Source: Apiotrichum sp. Y4204
Taxonomy: Eukaryota; Basidiomycota; Tremellomycetes; Trichosporonales; Trichosporonaceae
Length of the DNA stretch: 64,000 bases
Direction of reading: 5' to 3'
NCBI GenBank assembly: GCA_025531455.1
Contig: JAMYHL010000089.1
Location: 1 to 64,000 of the forward strand
Shown here: in pieces, positions 26,401 to 32,861 of the stretch
Numbering within the stretch: the first letter of the stretch is position 1
Layout of the letters: every line of letters begins with the position of its first letter
Notes under the pieces: generated by a model
Told to the model about the DNA's origin: nothing
The model's database searches: none
Seen by the model: the letters and a program-made list of their open reading frames with translations, nothing else
Program-made: the position numbers and the translations under genes

Positions 26401-26968
26401 ACGCCGCGTGGGACGGCGTGTCGAGGGCGGCCGACGGGGAGAGGGATGACACCGGGTAAAGGTGTGCAAGGAGAGCGAATGTGTGCGGGGGAACGAGGGC
26501 GACGTCGGCCGACGGCGGGGCTCGTATCGACTTGACAGAGCCGGTGTGCCAGTCAAGAACGGCGTCGAATTCGCGGAGCCATTGTAGGCCGAGGACGACC
26601 TCGAACGATCCTACGGGGAAGATGTAAAAGGTGAGGGTCGCGCGTAAGTGGCCGAAAGCGGCCGTCAGGCGTACAGAGTGAGTGATCTCGCCCGCTGTTG
26701 ATCCGTCGAAGAGACGGACGGGTATAGGTTGGGCGAGAGGGAGAAGAGGGATGTTGTTGGTATCGGCAAAAGAGGAATCAATAATGTTAAGCTGACAGCC
26801 GCAGTCGACGAACGCGGTCGTGCGAATGCGGGTGAAAGCGGTCAAAGTCGGTAGGTCTAGTTCAAGGGGTATCGTGACGGACGGAGGTGCCGCAGCATTC
26901 GGCGGAGCCGAGAGTGCGGCGAGTATTACCGGACGCAGGCGGTCGCCTACGCCCGAGGGCCGTTTCCC
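23411..26968 (-). CDS. pol: Ty3/gypsy Pol: protease, reverse transcriptase, RNase H, integrase, chromodomain
   Basis: The frame is open from the frameshift site at 26968 to the stop at 23411, about 1185 residues. No ATG is needed if it is made as Gag-Pol. The order is: aspartic protease with TAFVDCGCQLNIID; RT with VDYRGLNKI and the catalytic YLDD (25796-25807); RNase H with LVETDASGFAMGAILSQ; integrase with an HHCC finger ending CPTCARGK and the D,D,E residues in SMDFVGPLP, ISDRGPQF and GQTEIVNQWLEQYLR. At the C-terminus is a chromodomain (EEWEVEAILD, YKVKWKGYDSPTYEP). The chromodomain places it among the chromoviruses and probably directs integration to marked chromatin. The protease triplet is DCG rather than DSG/DTG. 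Confidence 0.95.
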   Translation of the reverse strand, partial: GKRPSGVGDRLRPVILAALSAPPNAAAPPSVTIPLELDLPTLTAFTRIRTTAFVDCGCQLNIIDSSFADTNNIPLLPLAQPIPVRLFDGSTAGEITHSVRLTAAFGHLRATLTFYIFPVGSFEVVLGLQWLREFDAVLDWHTGSVKSIRAPPSADVALVPPHTFALLAHLYPVSSLSPSAALDTPSHAASLEDDPLRTVLPEFRQYADVFSKTRASALPEHQPYDHRIPLEPGTTPPFGPIYKLSPKELAVLREYLDDALQAGTIEQSESPAAAPILFVKKKDGSLRLCVDYRGLNKITVKNRYPLPLIPELIDRLGSGRFFSKIDLRNAYNQIRIAAGDEWKTAFRTRYGLYQYRAMPFGLTNAPATFQALVNSVFSDMVDKFVIVYLDDILIYSPDRAAHGRHIAAVLDRLRERQLYARPDKCEFYSTSVEFLGFVVSADGVRMDPSKLDSIRDWPTPTTVKQVQSFLGFTNFYRQFIPNYSAVTVPLTHLTRKDTPFQWTAETQAAFDRLRSAFETADILRHFDQSRPTLVETDASGFAMGAILSQRFDDGWHPIAFFSHKFTAAEINYTVYKKELFAIITALKHWRAYLEGLPSTIRILTDHQPLVWFDKKRDLDGQQARWMEDFQRFDYIIEYRPGRNSTKPDALSRRADYEDPPRPPTADSAPSRASPPPLAPLGPVTLGALFSFAPSVTEAVRIAQKADTDCSTLADRIRTDSRGPGEKHYHLDADDLVRWKNLLFVPDAERLRLSIIQSCHDEPLAGHPGRQKTYRLVTRHYYWPGVKAAVTSFVASCPTCARGKHRRTKPPGFLWPLPIPSKPWSTISMDFVGPLPLSYGFDCILVIVDTLTKSAVFEPCFKTTDALDLAERVVRRVISQHGIPSRIISDRGPQFISSFWRALNERLRTTTAYSSGYHPQTDGQTEIVNQWLEQYLRMYCNYQQDDWADWLPLAEFAYNTSEHASTGVSPFVATRGYEPRGPSEPTPTEPTRYREETAEAVTSRMSEVYSYLRNRLAEVKEAQARFYDRHRSAPTELDRGDLVYVDTENIKLRRPTKKLSEKFIGPFPVLDRINPNAYRIDLPRSIPIHNVFNISVLKPAVPNEFDGRVAPPPPPIEVDGAEEWEVEAILDSRIDRRYAEPLRYKVKWKGYDSPTYEPASALSNSADLVAEFHDRYPDRPTPSDAE
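26931..26968 (-). promoter_or_regulatory. -1 programmed frameshift signal at the gag-pol junction
   Basis: In the gag frame, the slippery heptamer G GGA AAC lies at 26968-26962. It is followed by a 7-nt spacer and a perfect 10-bp stem (26954-26945 with 26940-26931) closing a GACC loop, counting two G-U pairs. The gag stop TAG (26949-26947) lies inside the stem. A -1 slip enters exactly the pol frame. Confidence 0.85.
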
Positions 26969-28023
26969 GCTTGCGCGGAGGCGGCGACGGTCGGCGGGAC
27001 CGACGCCGAGCGGGTTCGGTCGGACTTGGCTTTCTCCGGGCAGTTATCGATGATGTGGCCCGGCTTGGCGCAGTAGCGGCAGAGGCCGCCGTCGATGCGA
27101 CGTTGCATCTCGTCAGGTGGTACATGTCCGTTGCGGTTGAGGCGGAAGGGTTGCGGGTTTGGCGTGGTAGAGCCGGACGACGCCGGCCGCGACGGAGCAG
27201 GCGCGGACGACGGCGCGCGTTGGTTACGGTTGCGGTTAGTGTTAGTGTTAGAAGTGTTAGATGCGGCCGGTGTCGGGCGGTCGCGTTCCTCTTCTTTACG
27301 CTCGGTCTCGCGCGCGGTGATGCGGTTGTCGATGGCCAGGGCCGCGCGGACTAGATCGGTGGTGACGTCGGGGATGTCCTCACGGGCGAGTTCGTCCTTG
27401 ATCTTGCCTTTCAGACCGCGGTAGTAGAGAGCGGCGACGGGCGCGGAGTCGTAGTTCCACTTGAGTTCGAGGACGTGACGTTGGAACAGCGTGGTGAACG
27501 CCGCGACCGACGCCGTCTGGTGTAGGGTGAGCAAGGCCCGCTTCGCACGGTTCGCGCGGTCCGGTTCGCCGAAGTTCCTCTCGAGTTCTTTCTTGAACAA
27601 GTCGTACCAGTAGTAGTACGGAGGGCGATCGTCGGCGGCGTAGTCGAGGAGGACGGCCCACCAATCTTTGGCTGATCCGCTGAGGCGATCGGCGATGTAG
27701 AAGATGCGAGAGTGATCCGTCGCGTAGCGGTGCGGTTGTCCTTCAAAGACGGTTTGGCAGTCCGTGAGAAAATTGCGGAGTTTGGATCGAGTTCCGCTAA
27801 ACTTCTCGGGACCGTCTAGCTTCGGCTCGATTCGTTCGACGCGGGGCGGGGGCGGTCCGGCGGGGAGCTCTTCTAGGGCGCGAATGCGGCGTAGGAGAGC
27901 CTCGTTTTCGACGCGCATGGCGCGGACGGCGTTGAGGATGTCGTCGCCGTCGGCCTGGGCTTGTTGGGGCTCAGGCGGCGGTGGCGGCGGCGAGCCATCC
28001 TGTTGGTCGACGTGATCGGCCAT
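26947..28023 (-). CDS. gag: Ty3/gypsy Gag (capsid-nucleocapsid)
   Basis: A 358-residue polyprotein starts MADHVDQQDG. After a Pro-rich leader and a short coiled coil comes the retrotransposon capsid fold region (KLDGPEKFSGTRSKLRNFLT, SAKDWWAVLLDYA). A Ser/Asn/Arg-rich linker and one CCHC zinc knuckle, CRYCAKPGHIIDNC (C-x2-C-x4-H-x4-C), follow. The start is the first ATG after the primer-binding region, 76 nt inside the presumed PBS. The stop at 26947 overlaps the frameshift hairpin, so most product is Gag and a minority would be Gag-Pol. Confidence 0.95.
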   Translation of the reverse strand: MADHVDQQDGSPPPPPPEPQQAQADGDDILNAVRAMRVENEALLRRIRALEELPAGPPPPRVERIEPKLDGPEKFSGTRSKLRNFLTDCQTVFEGQPHRYATDHSRIFYIADRLSGSAKDWWAVLLDYAADDRPPYYYWYDLFKKELERNFGEPDRANRAKRALLTLHQTASVAAFTTLFQRHVLELKWNYDSAPVAALYYRGLKGKIKDELAREDIPDVTTDLVRAALAIDNRITARETERKEEERDRPTPAASNTSNTNTNRNRNQRAPSSAPAPSRPASSGSTTPNPQPFRLNRNGHVPPDEMQRRIDGGLCRYCAKPGHIIDNCPEKAKSDRTRSASVPPTVAASAQAGNGPRA

Positions 28024-28098
28024 GATCGCTCGGGATCAAACGGTATCAGGCGAAAAAGTACGTGTAGTTATTGTCACCGACGGTGGCGGTGGCGACAG

Positions 28099-28112
28099 AT
28101 CGATCTCGATAT
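28099..28112 (-). promoter_or_regulatory. primer-binding site, self-priming type
   Basis: The site lies two bases inside the 5' LTR. It has no TGG and no obvious tRNA match. Instead, its 14 nt are the exact reverse complement of 28233-28246 in the LTR, close to where the mRNA should begin. This is the arrangement used by Tf1/sushi-type elements, whose own transcript 5' end primes reverse transcription. Confidence 0.75.
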
Positions 28113-28114
28113 AC

Positions 28115-28456
28115 TGTGAGCGCCGTGCTCTAGACGGGAGCAAACGGAGGCGACTCGCTCTGAGCGGGGCGGTCAGGGATGGATCCGGACGGTGTCGGGC
28201 GGGTTCGGACTAGACAGTGCAAGACAATACAGATATCGAGATCGATGCCGGTCTCGTCTATAGAAGGGGACCTATATATACTACAGACGGGGCCGGCCGG
28301 TCTCGGACGAAATCGAACGGAGTCGGAGCGGCGGAGCCTTGGCGCGGAGTACGGCCGAGCCGAGGGTGCGGCCGTAAGCGGAGACGGTGCGGTCACGTGA
28401 CGCGTCGGTTGGACTCGCACGTGATCGGGCGAGTCAGGACGGCGCGGGCCGTGACA
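28115..28456 (-). repeat. 5' LTR of the chromovirus
   Basis: This 342-bp LTR holds the promoter of gag-pol, with a TATATATA box at 28273-28280 and two CACGTG motifs upstream of it (28394-28399, 28418-28423). The predicted transcript start, from the self-primer match, is near 28246, 27 nt beyond the TATA box. Confidence 0.95.
28273..28280 (-). promoter_or_regulatory. TATA box of the retroelement promoter
   Basis: TATATATA on the minus strand is followed by GG. It sits at a suitable distance upstream of the predicted mRNA 5' end. Confidence 0.7.
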
Positions 28457-28543
28457 TGCTTCCTCAAATCGAGCACGCTTTTGGGCTGTGTACTCGTCCT
28501 CAGAAACACGTTTAAAGAAGCTACGGATGTTCTTGGGCGCCAT
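28457..28543 (-). pseudogene. probable first exon of the transposase, severed by insertion
   Basis: The minus strand encodes MAPKNIRSFFKRVSEDEY and about ten more residues ending in a basic stretch, then runs straight into the LTR. A TACTAAC-type branch and a GTGCAG acceptor lie just upstream of the ATG, suggesting an intron in the 5' leader. It has the same strand as the catalytic part at 17421-18869, and the position fits the missing N-terminus. Identity as part of the same gene is inference. Confidence 0.5.
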
Positions 28544-29005
28544 AGCTGCACCAGTTAGTAAATACCGCACCACACGACCAGCCATGCATAAATTTCACTT
28601 ACTGGTTAATTTTTCGTATTTTTTCAGATTTTTCTTGATTTTTATCGTCAAAAATTGGCTGGCTGGTTGTCAGTACACAGTTGCTCACCCGGGCCTCCTG
28701 AGGCCCGAGTCGGCACTCACCGGGTCTTGGTTGTACTTGGTACAGTACTTGCTACAGTGGTGGGATTGATAAGGGAGGTCCCTTCTCTTATATATTATGA
28801 TATGTGACGCATTTTTCGGAGTTTTTCCTTGGATTTATCCGGTGATTACATAATTATCCCGAATTTGTCCGATATTTAGCCTGTTGCATGATGTCACACC
28901 CTGGTGGCAAAATCTGATGTTGCAGGATGTCACACGTCACAAGGCGCCGCCGGCGCCGTGTTGCACGAAAAATAAAAGGGGGGGCTTAATTAAAGACGCC
29001 GTCCA
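28544..29005. other. right-hand non-coding arm of the DNA transposon
   Basis: This AT-richer stretch is the presumed promoter and 5' leader of the transposase. It includes partial subterminal repeats at 28883-28900 and near 28958. Confidence 0.5.
28919..28940 (+). repeat. subterminal repeat, right copy
   Basis: GTTGCAGGATGTCACACG and the following four bases match the left copy at 17211-17232 with one mismatch, in direct orientation. A shorter copy lies at 28883-28900. Confidence 0.75.
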
Positions 29006-29031
29006 TGTTGCGAGCTACAGCGGATTTACAG
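29006..29031 (-). repeat. right terminal inverted repeat
   Basis: This is the reverse complement of 17160-17185 with one difference. TA follows at 29032-29033. Confidence 0.9.
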
Positions 29032-29033
29032 TA

Positions 29034-30265
29034 GTTTCTGGGCCAGCCCCCAGAAGGTGCGCTTTAGAGCTTTAGACATTATGGGACGCCCTGAATATAA
29101 TAGAGTCCAGATCCTCTGGAACGGAACATGCATACAACCATGGGCAAAAGTCATGCACACCTCGGTTTTGGTGATCCATACAGGGCCCATATCTCACTCT
29201 GCCCTCGGGTATCTGGCAAGAACATCGACTGCGCAGCAGGTGCACTGACATGGTGTACCCTAGTCACCATCTCGCCACCATGGCCAGAGCGGGCCAGGGG
29301 GCAGGAGCCAGGGGGGGGGGGCTAGAGGGACCAGGTGGCGAGAAGTGGTTGGTGGCTGCCACCTCTGCCATCAACCGTCAAGATGTGCAATGTCACTCGA
29401 GCCTATCATTGAGACATGCATTGCATGCATCCAGCCATGCAGCTCCATGCAGGCAGCAGGATCGCAGGACAGTATCAGTGGCGGGCCGGCGAGGCAAGAA
29501 GAAATACAGTAATAAATATCAATGCGCAGTACATGCTTCATAACGGCCGCGCCGCTTCTCCATCTCATATCTCGCACTTTCTGTCCACTTTGGCAGTTCT
29601 CGTCGGTTCCTGGATCGCTCCGCGCTCCGAACGCACTCCCCTCGTGTGTCGATCGTGTCGACCGTTAGTGCGTGGCGTTTGCTGAATTGCTGACGCCGGT
29701 GACAGATGCCCATGAGTGAGTCAAGATCAAGGAGCAAGGAAATTGTGCGGCTCAGAGATCCAGAGATGAGGTGCACCGGTCAGCGCGTTCAGTGTGCCTC
29801 CAACATCCCAATGTGCGTCAGCGAGCACTCGGACCTTCTCCAGGCCTCAAAACACACGTTTCACGCAGTAGTGGCGCTGTGCACTGTGCACTGTTTCCTA
29901 TCCCCTTCCCCTCGCGTTCGGTCTTGACTGAGGTCCTAAAATATCATGCTCCACCCACAAGCCCATTCCCTCATGTCCCCTCTTGTTCCGCAATGCAATG
30001 ACCCCTGCTCTCATGTGATCCCGGTCCGATGAGCGGTGCCAAAGGATACACAGTCCACCGTGTTGGCATGGATTACATCGGCAAAGTGGGGATGGCGAAC
30101 TGGTAGTAGATGATATGCGTGCGTGGAATGCTAGAAAGGTGTGGTATGAATGCCCCAATTGTTACAAAATCTCCCAATGGTAGATGTCTAATCCCCCATG
30201 CTCCTACGCGCTCACCTTCCTCATCGGCGTGAGGCATGACGCGCTCGCTGGCGGTTGTTACGCCT
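29034..30265. other. intergenic, right of the island
   Basis: Flanking DNA includes an 11-G run (29311-29321) and CATGCATGCA-type repeats near 29415-29455. I see no gene. Confidence 0.5.
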
Positions 30266-32019
30266 CTAAGGGGTTTCCGATGGCGCCGTATCGGATACAG
30301 ACCTGCTTCCTCCTCCTGACTCGCTGGCTGTGCCTTCTGTCGACTCGCCCCTGCCCGTGCTTTGCTCCGATAGCCGGCGCTCGTGTCTCTCCCGCTTCTT
30401 GACTTCGCGCTTTAGTCCCCGCTGGGCACGCTTCGCCTCGGCGGTGCGAGTCTCGCGGATGAGCATCTCGCGCTCCATCAGGGACACGCGCCGTTCGTCG
30501 AGGCTAAGTTTGCGCATCGCGTACGATTCCGCCTCGTTGGATCGCACAATCTCCCGTACTTGGGGATACACCGTGTCGCCGAGGCCGCCGACTTCGGCCT
30601 TGAACTTGACCATCTGTACCAGCATCCTGTTGATTGGTGCAGGGACGCCGAGACGCGTGCCGAGGGAGCCCAGGAAGCCGTTGATGTAGTCGACTTCAGT
30701 CACACGTCCGTGCTTGACGTCGAGGGCCATTGATGAGTAGTTGGCACTCGTTTGCTTGGCGACGCTACGGACGCGATCGCGAAGACTTGCGGACGAGAAG
30801 AGGCGGAGAGTGTCGGGCTCGGGATTGCTGGACAGTGTCTTGAGATAGGCGGTGAGGAGCTGCGACGTCTCCTCGACGGTCTGCTTGAGAAGACGGTTCC
30901 CAGGCCCACTGCGGATCAAGGATCCATTGGTGAGGAAACCGCCGCCCAGAACGGCGGTCAACGGGTTGATAGCTGCGTTGACTGCGAGTTTGAGGAGGAG
31001 TTCGTGGTACAGATGCGGCATGGGAAGAAGAGTCGAGTTGAGGGACGACATGGATAGGAGAGCCTCGAGCGTAACGTGCAGATTCTCAAGACCACGGCCT
31101 GGCGGAGGAGGCGGTAGCGGGATCCTCGGTGATTCCGGGGGCGTCAATGGGGGCAAGTTGCCGACCTGCTGGCCCCACAGCCATTGTTCAACATCGAACC
31201 CCCGCGGATCCGGAACAACACCCCACTTTAATGCGCCTTGTCCGGGACGTGTTGTTTGGATGACAGACCCATCACTGACAGGAGTGACGCCATGCGTTGT
31301 CGTGCCAAGAATAAACTGGGGACGGGATGTGGGCTCGGGCCAGAACTTTGCGCACAGCTCGTCGTACACGCCAATGCCGTTCTGGAGGAGGGTGATGACG
31401 GATGTGGGCTTGATGCGGTCGTACACTCCCTCAATCGCGACCGATGTCGACGGCGCTTTGCAGCAGACAATAAGAGAGTCAATCTGTCCTCCAACATTGA
31501 CAGCCCGCAGTGCGCCATCCTCAATAGCCTGTTTCAACGACGGCAGCATCGAGCGCTTCGTGACGTCCAGCTCGTATCCGCTCGTCTCGGTCGTGTCGCC
31601 TCCTGTCCGCACGACCTTGAGTGTCGGCCCCTCATTCACTTCCACGCCCGTCTCCGTGAGCTTGCGTTTGCGAAACACAGTGGCATTCCGCACGAGCAGG
31701 CAAATGTCCGCCGACGGCTGCGCGAGCCGCAAGTTGTGGGCCACAAGCGTGCCGATCGCACCGATTCCAAGCTGCAGAACGAGTCAGTATGGAGGTAAAC
31801 GTCCGTGAGAAGACAGCTTCCTATACGCACGACATGGAACCGCATATGCGCCTTGTACCGGTGTAGGTTGTTTTGATTTTGATCAAGATGTGGAATCTCC
31901 CACTCGACTCTGTTCGACCTTTGTCTTTCTGACTTTTCTGTCATCTCGAGGAGGCACTCGGGCGAGTCGCGCTCAGCACACACACAGAAATCGCCACCAA
32001 TGGATGTCGACGGAGGCAA
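30266..32019 (-). CDS. ketopantoate reductase (ApbA/PanE)-like dehydrogenase
   Basis: Two exons (30266-31771 and 31831-32019) join in phase across a 59-nt intron to give 564 residues. The junction rebuilds the NAD(P)-binding Rossmann loop: FHV from exon 1 continues into LGIGAIGTLVAHNLRL. The family's substrate-binding half follows, with KLAVNAAINPLTAVLGGGFL, and later the conserved helix with SANYSSMALDVKHGRVTEVDYINGFL. Family enzymes reduce 2-dehydropantoate to pantoate. The protein is much longer than bacterial PanE (about 300 residues), with an N-terminal extension and a charged, coiled-coil-like C-terminal tail. That matches a fungal subgroup annotated variously as PanE-like or Cbs2-like, so the substrate is unsure. 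It is divergent from the GYF gene. Confidence 0.82.
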
Positions 32020-32861
32020 ATTTGGGCTGCCGAGTGCCGAGTTTCATTGAGCTAAACCACCTCTTATAGAAGTAAATAGAATATCCTCGATAAGAAATAC
32101 CAGCTTCCGAACGTTCAAACGTTCAAATGCAACGCCCCCCGCCCACGTGGTGGTTTTGTAATCTTATAATCTTCTTGTTATCTCTGTTCTAATGTTCTTA
32201 ATGTTCTTGGATTACAATGTCCCCCCCGGAGTGCACTCTGCACTTTCTGCCTCCACCCGGTGACTCTGGTTTTTGGTGTGTGCCCAACCAACCCTCGTCG
32301 TCGTCGCCTCTCTCTTGCTGTGGTTCGCTGCTGCTCTGCCTGTGCGTTTGCTGCATTTTGTTGCTTTTTCACTGCCATTTCTGCATCATCTCCCTCCCTC
32401 ATCCTCGCCATCACCCTTCCATTCACCCACCCATCAAGCACTCGCAGCTTGCTCAATCCCAAACCACCCACTACACTACATTCTCATTCAGACGTGAGTA
32501 CCCACCTATCCACCATTACTGGCCTCAACCACTTTTCTTCGTGCTCTTTTGCGGCAACGTGATCGGCAGCTCGTCGCGCGCTCGGCCGTCCTTCATTGCT
32601 GTCGACTGTCTCTTGGACGAGCAGGATCATTCGTTTGGAGAACACTCATTTTTGCTATTGCGGACGGTGACAGCCATCAACGCCGAGCCCGGCTTCATGC
32701 AGCACAAGCAGCGACATGGAAGAAAAAAATGAAGACGAAAAGTCGTCATGTCAATTCATGTTGTTCCGCTCGTGTGACGACGCGCCTCAAAACACGTCCA
32801 CTACAATCATCTCTGCTCTCCACACTGGCCCATTCTTTGGCCTGCTGCTGACTGGACCCAG
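32020..32861. promoter_or_regulatory. divergent promoter and probable 5'-leader intron of the GYF gene
   Basis: The gap separates two divergent genes. CCCAG directly before the ATG at 32862, together with a GTGAGTACCC donor near 32491, suggests an intron in the 5' leader of the GYF gene. Confidence 0.45.

Larger units (their letters stand above)
20795..28456 (-). mobile_element. Ty3/gypsy chromovirus, full length
   Basis: The element is 7662 bp on the minus strand. It has paired 342-bp LTRs with TG...CA ends, gag, pol (protease, RT, RNase H, integrase, chromodomain), a primer-binding site and a polypurine tract. The LTRs look identical by eye and the reading frames are open, so it inserted recently and may be active. 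Unusual points are a -1 frameshift signal, a self-priming-type PBS, and a spliced gene on the opposite strand between pol and the 3' LTR. The 5 bp outside the two LTRs do not match (GGCGG and TGCTT), so there is no target-site duplication. Confidence 0.95.
17160..29031 (-). mobile_element. 11.9-kb DDE_1 (pogo/Tc1-like superfamily) DNA transposon with nested LTR retrotransposon
   Basis: The ends are inverted repeats. The left end reads CTGTAAATCCGC inward from 17160, and the right end is its complement, ending at 29031. The match covers 26 nt with one difference. Each end is flanked by TA (17158-17159 and 29032-29033), the duplication made by Tc1/mariner/pogo-type transposases. The element carries a DDE_1 transposase on the minus strand, part at the left end and probably its first exon at the right. 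A chromovirus (20795-28456) and an unexplained 1.9-kb non-coding block (18870-20794) separate the two parts. Subtracting both leaves about 2.3 kb, a normal size for such a transposon. The nesting order is inference. Confidence 0.8.

Noticed and set aside
28130..28585. 151-codon minus ORF spanning the 5' LTR and flank
   Set aside because: It is a chimera of the severed transposase exon and LTR sequence, not a real gene. Only the flank part is reported.
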